Assembly: GCF_004361855.1 (NCBI RefSeq)
Contig: NZ_SNWQ01000011.1
Span: 1-64,000 of the forward strand
Length of the DNA stretch: 64,000 nt
Reading direction: 5' to 3'
Source: Kribbella caucasensis
GTDB lineage: Bacteria; Actinomycetota; Actinomycetes; Propionibacteriales; Kribbellaceae
A program made the translations under genes and the position numbers. The first letter of the stretch is position 1, and each line of letters begins with the position of its first letter. Below are positions 41,643-51,147 of the stretch, in pieces. Under the pieces are notes generated by a model. That model ran no database searches. It had not been told where the DNA came from and saw only the letters and a program-made list of their open reading frames with translations.

Positions 41643-42983
41643 CTACCTTCGGAGGAGACGGGCGAGCTCAGGATGTCGGGACTGGTAGCTCGACAGCAAG
41701 GTGCGCGCGGTGGTTACCGAGTCGACCAAGGGGTGTAGAGCGAAGGCCTTGAGAGCCAGGGTGGGGGAGTGTTCGCCGGCGGCCTGAATGGTCAGCTGTT
41801 CGACTGCCTTGACCTGTTGGACAAGGCCGAGCTGTTCGCCGGGCAGCGGAGTGGTGGCCAGGGGATGGGGGCCGTCGGCATCGACTGTGCAGGGCACCTC
41901 CACCACGGCTTCCGCAGGGAGGCCGGCGACGGTGGAACCGTTGCGGACGTTGAGAATCATGGTGGCGCGTTCGTTGCGGGCGATCGCTGCCATGATCGCC
42001 AGCGCGACGCCTTCGTAGCCGCCGCCTTCGATGTCGGCCGCGTCGCGGGACTCCGAGGCGGTACGGGACTCCTTCATGTACGTGGCATCCCGCTCCGCGC
42101 GGATCTGTCGCCACTGCGACAAGGCGGTCTCGGGGCGAGCTGCGACAGACTGATAGAAGGCGCGCTGCTGGTTCAGCAGGAATTCGCCGCGGGTCTCCGC
42201 GCCGCCCTTGATCGACGCCACCGCGTCCCGGGTGAAGTAGTAGTAATACAAGTACTCGTTGGGCAGACACCCCAGCGCCTGGATCCACTCGGGCCCGAAC
42301 AGCCGGCCTTCTTCGATCGTTGCCAGCAGCCCTGAATCCCGGATCAGCTCAGGCAGTACGTCGCGTCCGTCGTACCCGAGACCGTTCAGCCAGCCCATGT
42401 GGTTGAGGCCGACATAAGCCACCGACGTCCGCGACGGCTCATGGCCGAGGGCGCGAGCCGCCCGGCGGCCGAGGCCGATCGGGGAGTCGCAGATCCCGAT
42501 CACCCGATCGCCGAGAACTTGCTGCATCGCCTCGGTGATCATCCCGGCCGGGTTGGTGAAGTTGATGACCCACGCGTTTGGGCAGACAGCGGCCACCCGC
42601 TCAGCCACCTGTACCGCGGTCGGCAGTGTGCGCAGGCCGTACGCCAACCCGCCGGGCCCGGTGGTCTCCTGACCGAGCAACCCGAGATCCAGAGCGACCC
42701 GCTCGTCACCGGTGCGCCCCTCGAGTCCACCCACGCGGATCGCCGAGAAGATGAAGTCGGCGCCTTCCAGGGCCACATCCAAGTCGGTGGTGGTTTCCAC
42801 CAACGGTGCCTGGTCGTGGTCCGCTCCGAGCTGTCGCAGGACTTCGCCGATCGCGTTCAGGCGGTCCGCGGCCACGTCGTACAGGCAGACGCGGTCCACT
42901 CGCCGGGAACTCTGATCACCGAGCAGCGCGCCGTAGACGAGCGGCACGCGGAACCCGCCGCCCCCCAGGATGGCCAGCTTCAT
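41643..42983 (-). CDS. Glycoside hydrolase family 4 enzyme
   Basis: A 446-residue NAD- and metal-dependent glycosidase. Visible: NAD motif ILGGGGFRVP, VINFTNPAGMITEA, metal-site C165 in ICDSPIG and H195 in VGLNHMGWLN. This is the 6-phospho-beta-glucosidase-like branch (BglT/LicH type), but the enzyme may act on non-phosphorylated substrates because the locus has an ABC importer, not a PTS. GH4 acts by oxidising C3 and can cleave alpha and beta links. It is co-transcribed behind the DeoR gene (4-nt overlap). Confidence 0.88.
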   Translation of the reverse strand: MKLAILGGGGFRVPLVYGALLGDQSSRRVDRVCLYDVAADRLNAIGEVLRQLGADHDQAPLVETTTDLDVALEGADFIFSAIRVGGLEGRTGDERVALDLGLLGQETTGPGGLAYGLRTLPTAVQVAERVAAVCPNAWVINFTNPAGMITEAMQQVLGDRVIGICDSPIGLGRRAARALGHEPSRTSVAYVGLNHMGWLNGLGYDGRDVLPELIRDSGLLATIEEGRLFGPEWIQALGCLPNEYLYYYYFTRDAVASIKGGAETRGEFLLNQQRAFYQSVAARPETALSQWRQIRAERDATYMKESRTASESRDAADIEGGGYEGVALAIMAAIARNERATMILNVRNGSTVAGLPAEAVVEVPCTVDADGPHPLATTPLPGEQLGLVQQVKAVEQLTIQAAGEHSPTLALKAFALHPLVDSVTTARTLLSSYQSRHPELARLLRR

Positions 42984-43747
42984 GTGGACAGGACCTCCAC
43001 GCCGTTGTCACTGCAGATCTGAAGGGTCTCGGGGTCGGCCCCGGGATTGGTGATCACCATGCTCAGGTCCGCGACGTTGCAGACCCTGAGCTTCCCAGTG
43101 CCCGGGAACTTCTGCTTGTCGGCCAGCAGAACCGCGCGGTCGGAGGCCTCGATCATGGCTCGTTTCACCGGTACTTCGACCAGCGTGGTGTCCAGTACTT
43201 CGCCGTCGCGGCGGACACCACTCGCCCCGAGGAAGGCCAGATCGGCGTGCACCTGCCGAAGGGCGTCCTCGGTGAGCACGCCGACCAGGGAGTGGTAGGC
43301 CCGGCGTACCCACCCGCCGAGCAGGATCAGCTCGACCGCGGGGTCGTCACGCAGGACGTCGAGGACGGCCAGGCTGGTGGTCATCACGGTCACCCGGCGG
43401 CCGCGGAGCTCGCGGGCCAGCAGTTGCGTGGTGGTGCCGACGTCCAGCAGGACGACATCTCCATCGTCGATCAGGGTGGCCGCGAGCCTCGCGACAGACC
43501 GTTTGTCCGGCGCCTCGTCGGCCGCGACGGTCGCGAACGGCCGCTCGCGGTCCGCATCCTCGGAGTCGTCCGAGGGAATGATCGCACCGCCGTGCACCCG
43601 GGTGATCTGGCCTGCCTCGTCCAGCCGCTGCAGATCGCGGCGGATGGTGGCCGAACTGACTCCCAGCAACCGGGCCAGGTCGTCCACCGAGGTGGCGCCG
43701 TCGGTCCGCAGCCGCTGGACGATGTCGAGTTGCCGCTGGTGTCGCAC
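42980..43747 (-). CDS. DeoR-family transcriptional regulator
   Basis: A 255-residue repressor. HTH: QLDIVQRLRTDGATSVDDLA, then LGVSSATIRRDLQRLDEAGQ. The effector domain (about 75-250; DVVLLDVGTTTQLLARELRG, FLGASGVRRDG) binds phosphorylated sugars in this family, which fits the neighbouring PfkB sugar kinase. The start at ATG 43747 is unambiguous. Repeated GATCAAA sites fill the divergent promoter, so it probably controls both directions. Confidence 0.92.
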   Translation of the reverse strand: MRHQRQLDIVQRLRTDGATSVDDLARLLGVSSATIRRDLQRLDEAGQITRVHGGAIIPSDDSEDADRERPFATVAADEAPDKRSVARLAATLIDDGDVVLLDVGTTTQLLARELRGRRVTVMTTSLAVLDVLRDDPAVELILLGGWVRRAYHSLVGVLTEDALRQVHADLAFLGASGVRRDGEVLDTTLVEVPVKRAMIEASDRAVLLADKQKFPGTGKLRVCNVADLSMVITNPGADPETLQICSDNGVEVLST

Positions 43748-43771
43748 GCCTCGAAGATATCAGTCATTCGC

Positions 43772-43814
43772 GATCAAAAGTGCGCAGGATCTGCATCCTT
43801 TTGATCAAATGTGC
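43772..43814. promoter_or_regulatory. DeoR operator region
   Basis: Direct repeat GATCAAAAGTGC (43772-43783) and GATCAAATGTGC (43803-43814), 31 bp apart; in addition GATCAAAAG (43772-43780) and CTTTTGATC (43798-43806) form a perfect inverted repeat. It sits between the DeoR start (43747) and the PfkB start (43843). Confidence 0.75.
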
Positions 43815-43842
43815 TTGCCAGGGCGGGTATGTAAGGAGCAAG

Positions 43843-44970
43843 ATGGCCGACATGCCGGACACGACGTACGACCCACTGGCCGGTCAACGTGGCCCCGGAG
43901 GCGCCGAGTTCGACGTCTTCGTCTGGGGCACGGTGTTCCTCGACATCATCTTCACGGGCCTCGCGGACGCCCCGGCCGGCGGAACCGAGGTCTGGGCCGA
44001 CGGGATGGGTTCCTCCCCCGGCGGCATCGCCAACCTGGCGATCGCGGCCAGCCGGCTCGGCCTGCGGACTTCGCTGGCGGCGGCCTTCGGCGACGACGAC
44101 TACGCGGACTTCTGCTGGCGAACCCTGTCCGAGCAGGAGCACGTGGACCTCGGCCGGTCCCGCCGGTTCGACAACTGGCACTCGCCGGTGACGGTCTCGG
44201 CGGCCTACGGTGGCGACCGCAGCATGGTGACCCACGGCCACCCGTCCCCGCTGCCGGCGACCGAGATGATCGGGCAGCCACCGCGGAGCCGGGCGGTGAT
44301 CGTGGATCTCGGCGAGATCGAGCCGCTCGGCGATCCGGACCGCGCGAGCTGGGTCGATCTGGCCCGCAAGGAGGACGCGAAGGTCTTCGCAGACGTCGGC
44401 TGGGACGGCAGCGGCGCTTGGTCGACGAGCGTGCTCGACCAGCTGGAGCACTGCGACGCCTTCCTGCCGAACGCGGGCGAGGCGATGGCCTACACGCGCA
44501 CCGACACGGCCCAGAATGCCCTGTATGCGTTGGCGGATCGCGTCCCGCTGGCCGTCGTGACCAACGGTGCCGAGGGTGCGCTGGCCATCGATGCGACCAC
44601 TGGCGAGGAGGTGAGCGTGCCGGCTCTCCGCGTCCCCGCGCTCGACCCGACCGGCGCCGGTGATGTCTTCGGTGCGGGTCTGGTGGTCGGCACGCTGGCC
44701 GGCTGGCCGCTCGAGCACCGGCTCGCCTTCGCCACCCTTTGCTCGGCCCTGGCCGTGCAGCAGTTCGGTGGTTCGCTGGCCGCGCCCGGCTGGGGCGACA
44801 TCGCCGACTGGTGGCACGACCTTCGCGACTCCACCGACCAGTCCAGCTACAGCCGCTCGCTGCGGCGCAGGTACGCATTCCTCGACGAGATCGTCCCCAC
44901 CGTCCCCGTCGGCGCCGTACGCCGGGCCGCGGCGACCATCGCCCGGAACGCGGACGTCACCCCGATCTGA
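43843..44970 (+). CDS. PfkB-family carbohydrate kinase
   Basis: A 375-residue ribokinase-like sugar kinase. N-terminal FDVFVWGTVFLDIIF and glycine motif GGIANLAIAASRLGL; catalytic signature DPTGAGDVFGAGLVVG with the base Asp. ATG 43843 follows AAGGAG. It is the first rightward gene of the locus and lies 24 nt from the binding protein. It probably phosphorylates the monosaccharide released by the GH4 enzyme, and the product may be the DeoR effector. Confidence 0.92.
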   Translation: MADMPDTTYDPLAGQRGPGGAEFDVFVWGTVFLDIIFTGLADAPAGGTEVWADGMGSSPGGIANLAIAASRLGLRTSLAAAFGDDDYADFCWRTLSEQEHVDLGRSRRFDNWHSPVTVSAAYGGDRSMVTHGHPSPLPATEMIGQPPRSRAVIVDLGEIEPLGDPDRASWVDLARKEDAKVFADVGWDGSGAWSTSVLDQLEHCDAFLPNAGEAMAYTRTDTAQNALYALADRVPLAVVTNGAEGALAIDATTGEEVSVPALRVPALDPTGAGDVFGAGLVVGTLAGWPLEHRLAFATLCSALAVQQFGGSLAAPGWGDIADWWHDLRDSTDQSSYSRSLRRRYAFLDEIVPTVPVGAVRRAAATIARNADVTPI

Positions 44971-44994
44971 CCGACCCAACGTACGGAGTACCTC

Positions 44995-46359
44995 ATGAGC
45001 CGCTCAACCCGACTGACGCTGACCGCAGGTGTCCTGGGCCTGATCACCGCCGTCGCCGCGTGCACGCCCGGGTCCGACACCTCGGCGCCGCCACCCCAGG
45101 CGACCGCGTCGACCGTGCAGACCGACGCCGCCAAGCTGGGCGAGGTCTCGCTGCTGGTCTGGGACCAGGAGGTCCGCGGCGGACAGGCGGCCCAGATGGA
45201 AGAGCTGAACAAGGCATTCCAGGCGAAGTACCCGAACATCAAGATCAAGCGGGTATCCCGATCCTTCGACGACCTCAAGACCACCCTGCGGCTGGCGCTG
45301 AGCGGCAACGAGCCGCCCGATGTCGTCGAGGCGAACAACGGCCGCTCGGACATGGGGGAGTTCGTCAAGGCGAATCAATTGGTCCCCCTTGACCCGTACG
45401 CAGCGGCGTACGGGTGGGACAAGCGCTACCCGGCGTCGGTGCGGCAGTACTCGTCCTACAGCGCTGACGGCAAGACGTTCGGAGAGGGCAACCTGTACGG
45501 GCTGCCGCAGGTGGGCGAGGTCGTCGGGATCTACTACAGCAAGAAGAAGCTCGCGGCGGCAGGCGTGCAACCGCCGGCGTCCTGGGCGGACTTCGAGGCT
45601 TCGCTGGCGACGCTCAAGGCGAAGGGCGAGCGGCCGCTGGTCCTGGGCAACCTGGAGAAGTGGCCGGCGATCCACGTGTTCGGCACGGTCCAGGGGCGTA
45701 CTACGGCCGCCGACTCGATCAAGCAGCTGGCCTTCGGGCGGAAGGGCGCCAGCTGGAAGACCGCCGAGAACGTCAAGGCTGCGCAAACCCTGACGGACTG
45801 GGTCGGCAAGGGCTACTTCAACGAGGGCTTCAACGGGCAGGACTACGACCCGGCCTGGCAGGGCTTCTCCAAGGGCAAGGGGAGCTACCTGATCGCCGGT
45901 ACCTGGCTACAGGCCGACCTGCAGAAGGCGATGGGGGACGACGTCGGATTCATGGTGCCGCCGGGTGAGAGCGCGGACGCCAAGCCGCTCGCCACCGGTG
46001 GTACCGGCCTGCCGTTCGCGATCACCGCCAAGAGCAAGCACCCGGAAGCGGCAGCGGCGTACATCAACTTCATCACCAGCCAGGACGCGATGGGCGTGCT
46101 CGCCAAGACCGGCAACTTGCCGGTGGCCGACACCGCCGCCCAGCAGGTGACGCCGGGGCTGCAGCAGGACGTCTTCACCGCGTTCGGCAAGACCGTCGAG
46201 GCGGACGGTATGGTCCCGTACCTCGACTACGCGACGCCGACGATGTACGACACGATCGGCGCGGCGCTGCAGGACCTGCTGGCCGGCAAGGCGACCCCGG
46301 AGCAGTTCGTCGACCGGCTGGAGAAGGACTACGGTGCGTTCGTCGCGAAGAACGGGTAG
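44995..46359 (+). CDS. Sugar ABC transporter substrate-binding lipoprotein
   Basis: A 454-residue CUT1 binding protein with signal peptide and lipobox AVAAC near residue 23. The body has VWDQEVRGGQAAQMEELNKA, PPDVVEANNGRSDMGEF, and EAAAAYINFITSQDAMGVLA as in SBP_bac_1. ATG 44995 follows CGGAG. Its last 26 nt overlap the first permease gene. Ligand unknown; the locus suggests an N-acetylated or otherwise modified oligosaccharide. Confidence 0.93.
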   Translation: MSRSTRLTLTAGVLGLITAVAACTPGSDTSAPPPQATASTVQTDAAKLGEVSLLVWDQEVRGGQAAQMEELNKAFQAKYPNIKIKRVSRSFDDLKTTLRLALSGNEPPDVVEANNGRSDMGEFVKANQLVPLDPYAAAYGWDKRYPASVRQYSSYSADGKTFGEGNLYGLPQVGEVVGIYYSKKKLAAAGVQPPASWADFEASLATLKAKGERPLVLGNLEKWPAIHVFGTVQGRTTAADSIKQLAFGRKGASWKTAENVKAAQTLTDWVGKGYFNEGFNGQDYDPAWQGFSKGKGSYLIAGTWLQADLQKAMGDDVGFMVPPGESADAKPLATGGTGLPFAITAKSKHPEAAAAYINFITSQDAMGVLAKTGNLPVADTAAQQVTPGLQQDVFTAFGKTVEADGMVPYLDYATPTMYDTIGAALQDLLAGKATPEQFVDRLEKDYGAFVAKNG

Positions 46360-47233
46360 CCCGCCGGGCGAACCGAGACGGATCGCCTACCTCTACCTGC
46401 TCCCGGGATTCGCGGTCTACGCGGCCTTCCTGCTCTATCCGTTGCTGCGCGCGGTCCAGCTGTCCTTCTACGACTGGGACGGGCTGACGCTGGGCCGCTG
46501 GATCGGGTTCGACAACTACCGCGAGATCATCAGCGACGAGGGGCTGCGGAGCGCCTTCGGCCACGCGCTGATCCTGATGGTCTTCTTCGCGGTCGTCCCC
46601 GTCTGCGTCGGGCTGCTGCTGGCCTCGATCCTCAACCGGGCCAAGGTTCGTGGACTGCCGTTCTTCCGGACCGTGGTGTTCCTGCCGCAGGTTGTCGCGA
46701 TGGTGGTCGTCGCCGTCGCGTGGCGCCGGATCTACGCACCGGACGGCAGTCTCAACGACCTGCTGGGCGCACTCGGGCTGGACTCGCTACAGCGTGGCTG
46801 GCTGGGCGACTACACGCTCGCTCTGCCGGCGGTCGGGTTTGTGGGCACCTGGTTCGAGACCGGACTTGTCACCGTGTTGCTGCTGGCCGGAATGGGCCGG
46901 ATCAGCGGTGATCTCTACGAGGCGGCCAGGCTGGACGGCGCCGGGCCCGTCCGCGAGTTCTTCGCGGTAACCCTGCCGTCGGTCCGCGGCGAGATCGCCG
47001 TCGCATCGACGCTGACAGTGATCGCCGCGCTGCGCACCTTCGACCTGGTCTACGTGACCACTGGTGGCGGCCCCGGCAACTCGACGTCGGTACCGTCGTA
47101 CGAGGTCTATCACCGGGCCTTCGAGCTCGGCCGGGTCGGTTCGGCGGCCGCCATCGGAGTCACGCTGACGGTCGTCATCCTGGCGATCTCGCTGCTGATC
47201 AACCGGATCGGCGACCGGGACACCGCCTCATGA
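46334..47233 (+). CDS. ABC sugar transporter permease (MalF/UgpA type)
   Basis: A 299-residue six-segment permease: first segment YLYLLPGFAVYAAFLLYPLL, EAA loop YEAARLDGAGPVREFFAVTLP. Start GTG 46334, inside the end of the binding-protein gene, follows AGAAGGA. It overlaps the next permease by 4 nt. No ATPase in the locus. Confidence 0.92.
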   Translation: MRSSRRTGSPPGEPRRIAYLYLLPGFAVYAAFLLYPLLRAVQLSFYDWDGLTLGRWIGFDNYREIISDEGLRSAFGHALILMVFFAVVPVCVGLLLASILNRAKVRGLPFFRTVVFLPQVVAMVVVAVAWRRIYAPDGSLNDLLGALGLDSLQRGWLGDYTLALPAVGFVGTWFETGLVTVLLLAGMGRISGDLYEAARLDGAGPVREFFAVTLPSVRGEIAVASTLTVIAALRTFDLVYVTTGGGPGNSTSVPSYEVYHRAFELGRVGSAAAIGVTLTVVILAISLLINRIGDRDTAS

Positions 47234-48039
47234 TCTCCCGGGCCGAGAAGTCGGCGAACTACGTCGTCCTGGTCGCGTTCGCGCTGTTCGCGATCGCGCC
47301 GATCCTGACCGTCCTGCAGGCAGCCTTCGGTACGCCGGACGCCGGCGGCAGCTCGTCACCGGGCAACCTCGGCAACTTCGCCGACGCCTGGCGGATCGGG
47401 CACTTCGGCACCTACCTGCGGATGAGCCTGGCCGTGTCGGTCTTCGTCGTCGTGGTCAGCGTGCTGCTGTCGATCCTCAGCGGCTTCGCGTTCGGCGTCA
47501 TCCGGTTCCGCGGCTCGGGTCCGCTGTTCTACCTGTTCCTGCTCGGCATCATGATGCCGAGCGAGGCGATCGTCGTACCTCTCTACTTCGACCTCAGGTC
47601 GCTGGGCCTGACCGACACCTTCTGGGCGGTCGCGCTTCCCCAGGTCGCCCAGTCCGTTGCCTTCGGCACCTTCTGGATGCGGGCCTGGTTCCGCTCGTCC
47701 AGCCGGACCCTGGTCGAGGCGGCCCGGCTGGACGGCGCGTCCACCCGCCGGGTGCTCTGGCAGATCCTGGTCCCGCTGGCCCGGCCGGCCATCGTCACCA
47801 TGACGGTGCTGGTCTTCATGTGGACCTGGAACGAGTTCCTGATCCCGTTGGTGATGGTCACCGACGAGAACCTCCGCACGGCACCACTGGGCCTGGCCTT
47901 CTTCCAGGGGCAGTACACCCAAGGCTTCACCCTGCTTGCCGCGGGTGCGGTCATCGTCGCGACGCCCGTCGTCGTGCTCTACCTCTTCCTCCAGCGCCAC
48001 TTCATCGCGGGCATGCTCGAGGGAGCTGTGAGGGAATAA
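47230..48039 (+). CDS. ABC sugar transporter permease (MalG type)
   Basis: A 269-residue six-segment permease: VLVAFALFAIAPILTVLQAAF, EAA loop VEAARLDGASTRRVLWQILVPL. ATG 47230 overlaps the upstream stop. It pairs with the preceding MalF-type protein. A 39-nt gap leads to the secreted deacetylase gene, which is therefore likely in the same operon. Confidence 0.92.
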   Translation: MISRAEKSANYVVLVAFALFAIAPILTVLQAAFGTPDAGGSSSPGNLGNFADAWRIGHFGTYLRMSLAVSVFVVVVSVLLSILSGFAFGVIRFRGSGPLFYLFLLGIMMPSEAIVVPLYFDLRSLGLTDTFWAVALPQVAQSVAFGTFWMRAWFRSSSRTLVEAARLDGASTRRVLWQILVPLARPAIVTMTVLVFMWTWNEFLIPLVMVTDENLRTAPLGLAFFQGQYTQGFTLLAAGAVIVATPVVVLYLFLQRHFIAGMLEGAVRE

Positions 48040-48078
48040 GCCCGCGTCCGCCGCTGTGTCAGTCGCAAGGAGACAGCA

Positions 48079-51000
48079 ATGAAGCGTTACCGAGCGATGG
48101 TTGCCCTGCTGGCAGCCGCTGTCCTGATCCCCGTCGGAAGCCTCGCGGCCACCGCACCGGCCCGGGCCGACGCAGGTCCACCGGGCAAGTACGTCGCCGA
48201 CCGTGACACCAAGATCGACGTGATGGGGGAATGGGCCCATCCCGACGACGACACCAGCATCATCGGGCCGTGCGGCGTCTGGCATCAGCGCTACGGCACC
48301 AAGTGCGGCATCATCATGGTCACCCGGGGCGAAGGCGGCGGGAACTCCGCCGGTACCGAGCTCGGGCCGGATCTCGGTCTGCGCCGGGAGAACGAGGACC
48401 GGGTCGCGCACTACCGGTCCGGCACGGTCGACATCTTCAACCTGGACCGGGTCGACTTCTTCTACAACCAGAGTGCGCCGCTGACGCAGTACTTCTGGGA
48501 CTCCGAGGAGACGCTGCGCCGCGTCACCCGGGTGATCCGGACGACCCAGCCCGAGATCTACGTCGGGTTCACGCCGACACTCGCGGCCGGGCACGGAAAC
48601 CATCAGCAGGCGGGCCGGCTGATCTGGGAAGGCGTGCTCGCTGCCGCCGATCCGACCAGGTTCCCCGAGCAGTTGACGGGCCCGAACGCGCTGAGCACCT
48701 GGCAGGTGAAGAAGGTGTTCTCCGGCGGCAGTACGGCGGGCGCCGGCGGCACCACCACGGCCGCGAACTGCACGACCGGCTTCATCCCGACGCCGGGCAC
48801 CAACCTGGACACCGTTGCCGGGGTCTGGACCGGCTACGACTCGCCGTACAAGTGGCCGGCCGGGAACCTGCAGGGCAAGCCGGCGGGCTCGGCCAAGATC
48901 TGGCAGCAGGTCGCGGACGAGGGACGCGCAGCCTATCCGACCCAGAGCCGCGTGATGTACAAGGGCGATTCGGCGCCTGCCTGTTCGAGGTTCGGGATGA
49001 CGCAGTCGTTCGTGCCCTTCCAGCCCAACACGGCTCCCGACGGTACGGCGAACGCGAAGGCGGGTCTGGACGACGCGATCCTGTTCGGCGCGACCAAGCC
49101 GGATCCGGGTGGTCTGCCGAAGGGCACAATCGAGTACCTGACGTTCTCGCGCTTCCTCAACGTGGCCGGAGAACCCTTCCAGGCAACGCTGCATCTCAAG
49201 TCCGGTGACGGCTGGTTGAGTCCGGGCCAGGTCGCGTTGACCGTGCCGCCGGGCTGGACCGTGAGCGCGCCGCAGCAGGTCGGCTGGGTCTCGGACAGCA
49301 GGGAGACGACGGTGACCTTCACCGTCACCCCGAGTACGACGGCACCGGTCAACCAGAACGCCAAGATCTCCGCGCTCTACACGAGTCAGGCGAAGACCGG
49401 GTACACCGACAACGTCGTACGGATCGTTTCTCCGATCGAGGGTCGCTTCCAGCGGTGGGGGAACTGGCAGGAGTACGACCAGTGGCTGGCCGACACGGCT
49501 CCGCAGGCGACTCGGCTCGGCCGGTCGGCAGCGATCCAGTCGATGGCCGTCGGTACGACGCTGGCTCTGCCAGTCGTGGTGCACAACTGGTCCAACCAGA
49601 CGCAGAGCGGCGAGGTCGGCCTCACGCTGCCGGCGAACTTCACCGCAGACGCGGCGTCCAAGCCCTATGCGGGGTTGGCGCCGGGTGCCGAGACGACGGT
49701 GACGTTCGAGGTTACGAATACCGACGCGGCCTTGCCTGCAACGCAGAACGTGTCGATCCCGATCACGACGTCGTACAGCGCGCCGGCCGGCTCGGGGAGT
49801 GAAACCCTGACCCTGTCGCTGGTTCCTGCCACGGCCGTCGCCAATGCGTCAACCACCCCGGTCGTCGACGGTACTGCGTCACCTGGTGAGTACTCCGGTC
49901 CGACGCTCGATCTCGGCCGGGTCTGGCAGGGCGCCGCCAGTTGTACGGGTGTCGACGACTGTGGTGTCTCCGCAACCGGCGAAGGCAGCACCGCCAAGGT
50001 CAGCTGGTCGGACGACGCCCTGTACTTCTTCGTGCACATCCGCGACGACTACCAGTCCTACGCGGTCACGCCCGAGGAATGTGTCGGGCACTGGCAGGCC
50101 GACTCGGTGGAGATCCTGATCGACCCGCGAGGAACTGCTTCCCAGGTCCTGAAGGACACCGCGAACACCTTCAAGCTCGGTATCTTCCCGTTCACCAACG
50201 ACCCGGCGAACCGCAACGGCAACGGCGCGAACGGGCCTTGCTGGGAACGCGATGCCGACAACCACCAGGGCTATTCGACGGGACCGCTCAGCACTGGGAA
50301 CGCGCCCGGCGTGCAGGTTGCCTCGACGGCGACCTGGGTCGGCAGCAACGAGACCACCACGCCGCACGCCTACACCGGTGGTGGCTACGATCTCGAGGTC
50401 AAGATCCCGCTCGCCGATCTCCCGGCGGCCGTCGATCCGGCCAAGCTGGGGCTGAACATCACGCCGTACGACAACGACGACACCTCGGCAGCCGGTACTA
50501 CGACGCTTCGGCACATCGACATGAGCACCCGGCTCGGGTGGTCCGCGCTCGGCTCGGTGCAGTCCGACCCGTACCGCTGGGGCCAGGCGTCGCTCCCCGG
50601 CTACACCCCACCGGCGGATCGGCCGACCACGCCGGCGCCGCCGAACGTCTCCAACCCCAACCTGAACGGAGTTCTCTCCCCGCAGACCATCGCCCAGTCG
50701 GCACGGAACGACGTGCCGATCTCGGGCCGGATCCCGGCGCCGGCCGGCAACCGGCTGCAGGTGCGGAACGTCGAGCTGAACAGCTCGTCTGTTGACCTCG
50801 ACATCTCCGCCGGTGGTTCGGGCACGGCCCGGCTCTACCTGTGGACGGGTCTGGTCGGCGCGATCCCGGTCTACACGACCAGCTGTTCACCCGCTGCCGA
50901 TCCGGCGCCGGACTACGGCCTGACGGCATGTGCCGTAACCGACGGCGGCTACCCGCCCTGGTCGCCCGACATGAGCGGTCACGTCGTCAAGCAGGCGGCG

Positions 51001-51147
51001 AGTCCGATCACCAGCAAGACGAAGCACTTGTCGATCCCGATCACCGCGGCCCAGCGCGCGAAGCTGCTGCAGGACGGCCGGCTGCTGCTGTCGTACGAGA
51101 CGACGAAGGGTGAGGTCCAGGCGCTGGATCTCAAGTTCCGCCGGTAG
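48079..51147 (+). CDS. Secreted multidomain PIG-L deacetylase
   Basis: A 1022-residue exported protein; signal peptide about 1-31 (ending ARA). PIG-L (LmbE) domain about 45-345, with zinc motif AHPDDD (53-58) and GHGNHQQAG (171-179) supplying the further His. Two NEW3-like beta-sandwich modules follow (about 358-450 and 493-584), then a CBM9-like sugar-binding module (about 593-836), and a beta-rich tail to 1022 that I cannot name. PIG-L enzymes remove acetyl from N-acetylglucosaminides. At the end of a sugar import operon it may trim N-acetyl groups from an extracellular glycan before uptake. Codon use is like the operon. Confidence 0.88.
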   Translation: MKRYRAMVALLAAAVLIPVGSLAATAPARADAGPPGKYVADRDTKIDVMGEWAHPDDDTSIIGPCGVWHQRYGTKCGIIMVTRGEGGGNSAGTELGPDLGLRRENEDRVAHYRSGTVDIFNLDRVDFFYNQSAPLTQYFWDSEETLRRVTRVIRTTQPEIYVGFTPTLAAGHGNHQQAGRLIWEGVLAAADPTRFPEQLTGPNALSTWQVKKVFSGGSTAGAGGTTTAANCTTGFIPTPGTNLDTVAGVWTGYDSPYKWPAGNLQGKPAGSAKIWQQVADEGRAAYPTQSRVMYKGDSAPACSRFGMTQSFVPFQPNTAPDGTANAKAGLDDAILFGATKPDPGGLPKGTIEYLTFSRFLNVAGEPFQATLHLKSGDGWLSPGQVALTVPPGWTVSAPQQVGWVSDSRETTVTFTVTPSTTAPVNQNAKISALYTSQAKTGYTDNVVRIVSPIEGRFQRWGNWQEYDQWLADTAPQATRLGRSAAIQSMAVGTTLALPVVVHNWSNQTQSGEVGLTLPANFTADAASKPYAGLAPGAETTVTFEVTNTDAALPATQNVSIPITTSYSAPAGSGSETLTLSLVPATAVANASTTPVVDGTASPGEYSGPTLDLGRVWQGAASCTGVDDCGVSATGEGSTAKVSWSDDALYFFVHIRDDYQSYAVTPEECVGHWQADSVEILIDPRGTASQVLKDTANTFKLGIFPFTNDPANRNGNGANGPCWERDADNHQGYSTGPLSTGNAPGVQVASTATWVGSNETTTPHAYTGGGYDLEVKIPLADLPAAVDPAKLGLNITPYDNDDTSAAGTTTLRHIDMSTRLGWSALGSVQSDPYRWGQASLPGYTPPADRPTTPAPPNVSNPNLNGVLSPQTIAQSARNDVPISGRIPAPAGNRLQVRNVELNSSSVDLDISAGGSGTARLYLWTGLVGAIPVYTTSCSPAADPAPDYGLTACAVTDGGYPPWSPDMSGHVVKQAASPITSKTKHLSIPITAAQRAKLLQDGRLLLSYETTKGEVQALDLKFRR

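Noticed and set aside
47356..49584. 742-codon open frame on the minus strand
   Set aside because: It is antisense to the permease and PIG-L genes, rich in Arg/Gly/Asp/His/Gln, has no domain or RBS; a typical GC-rich shadow.
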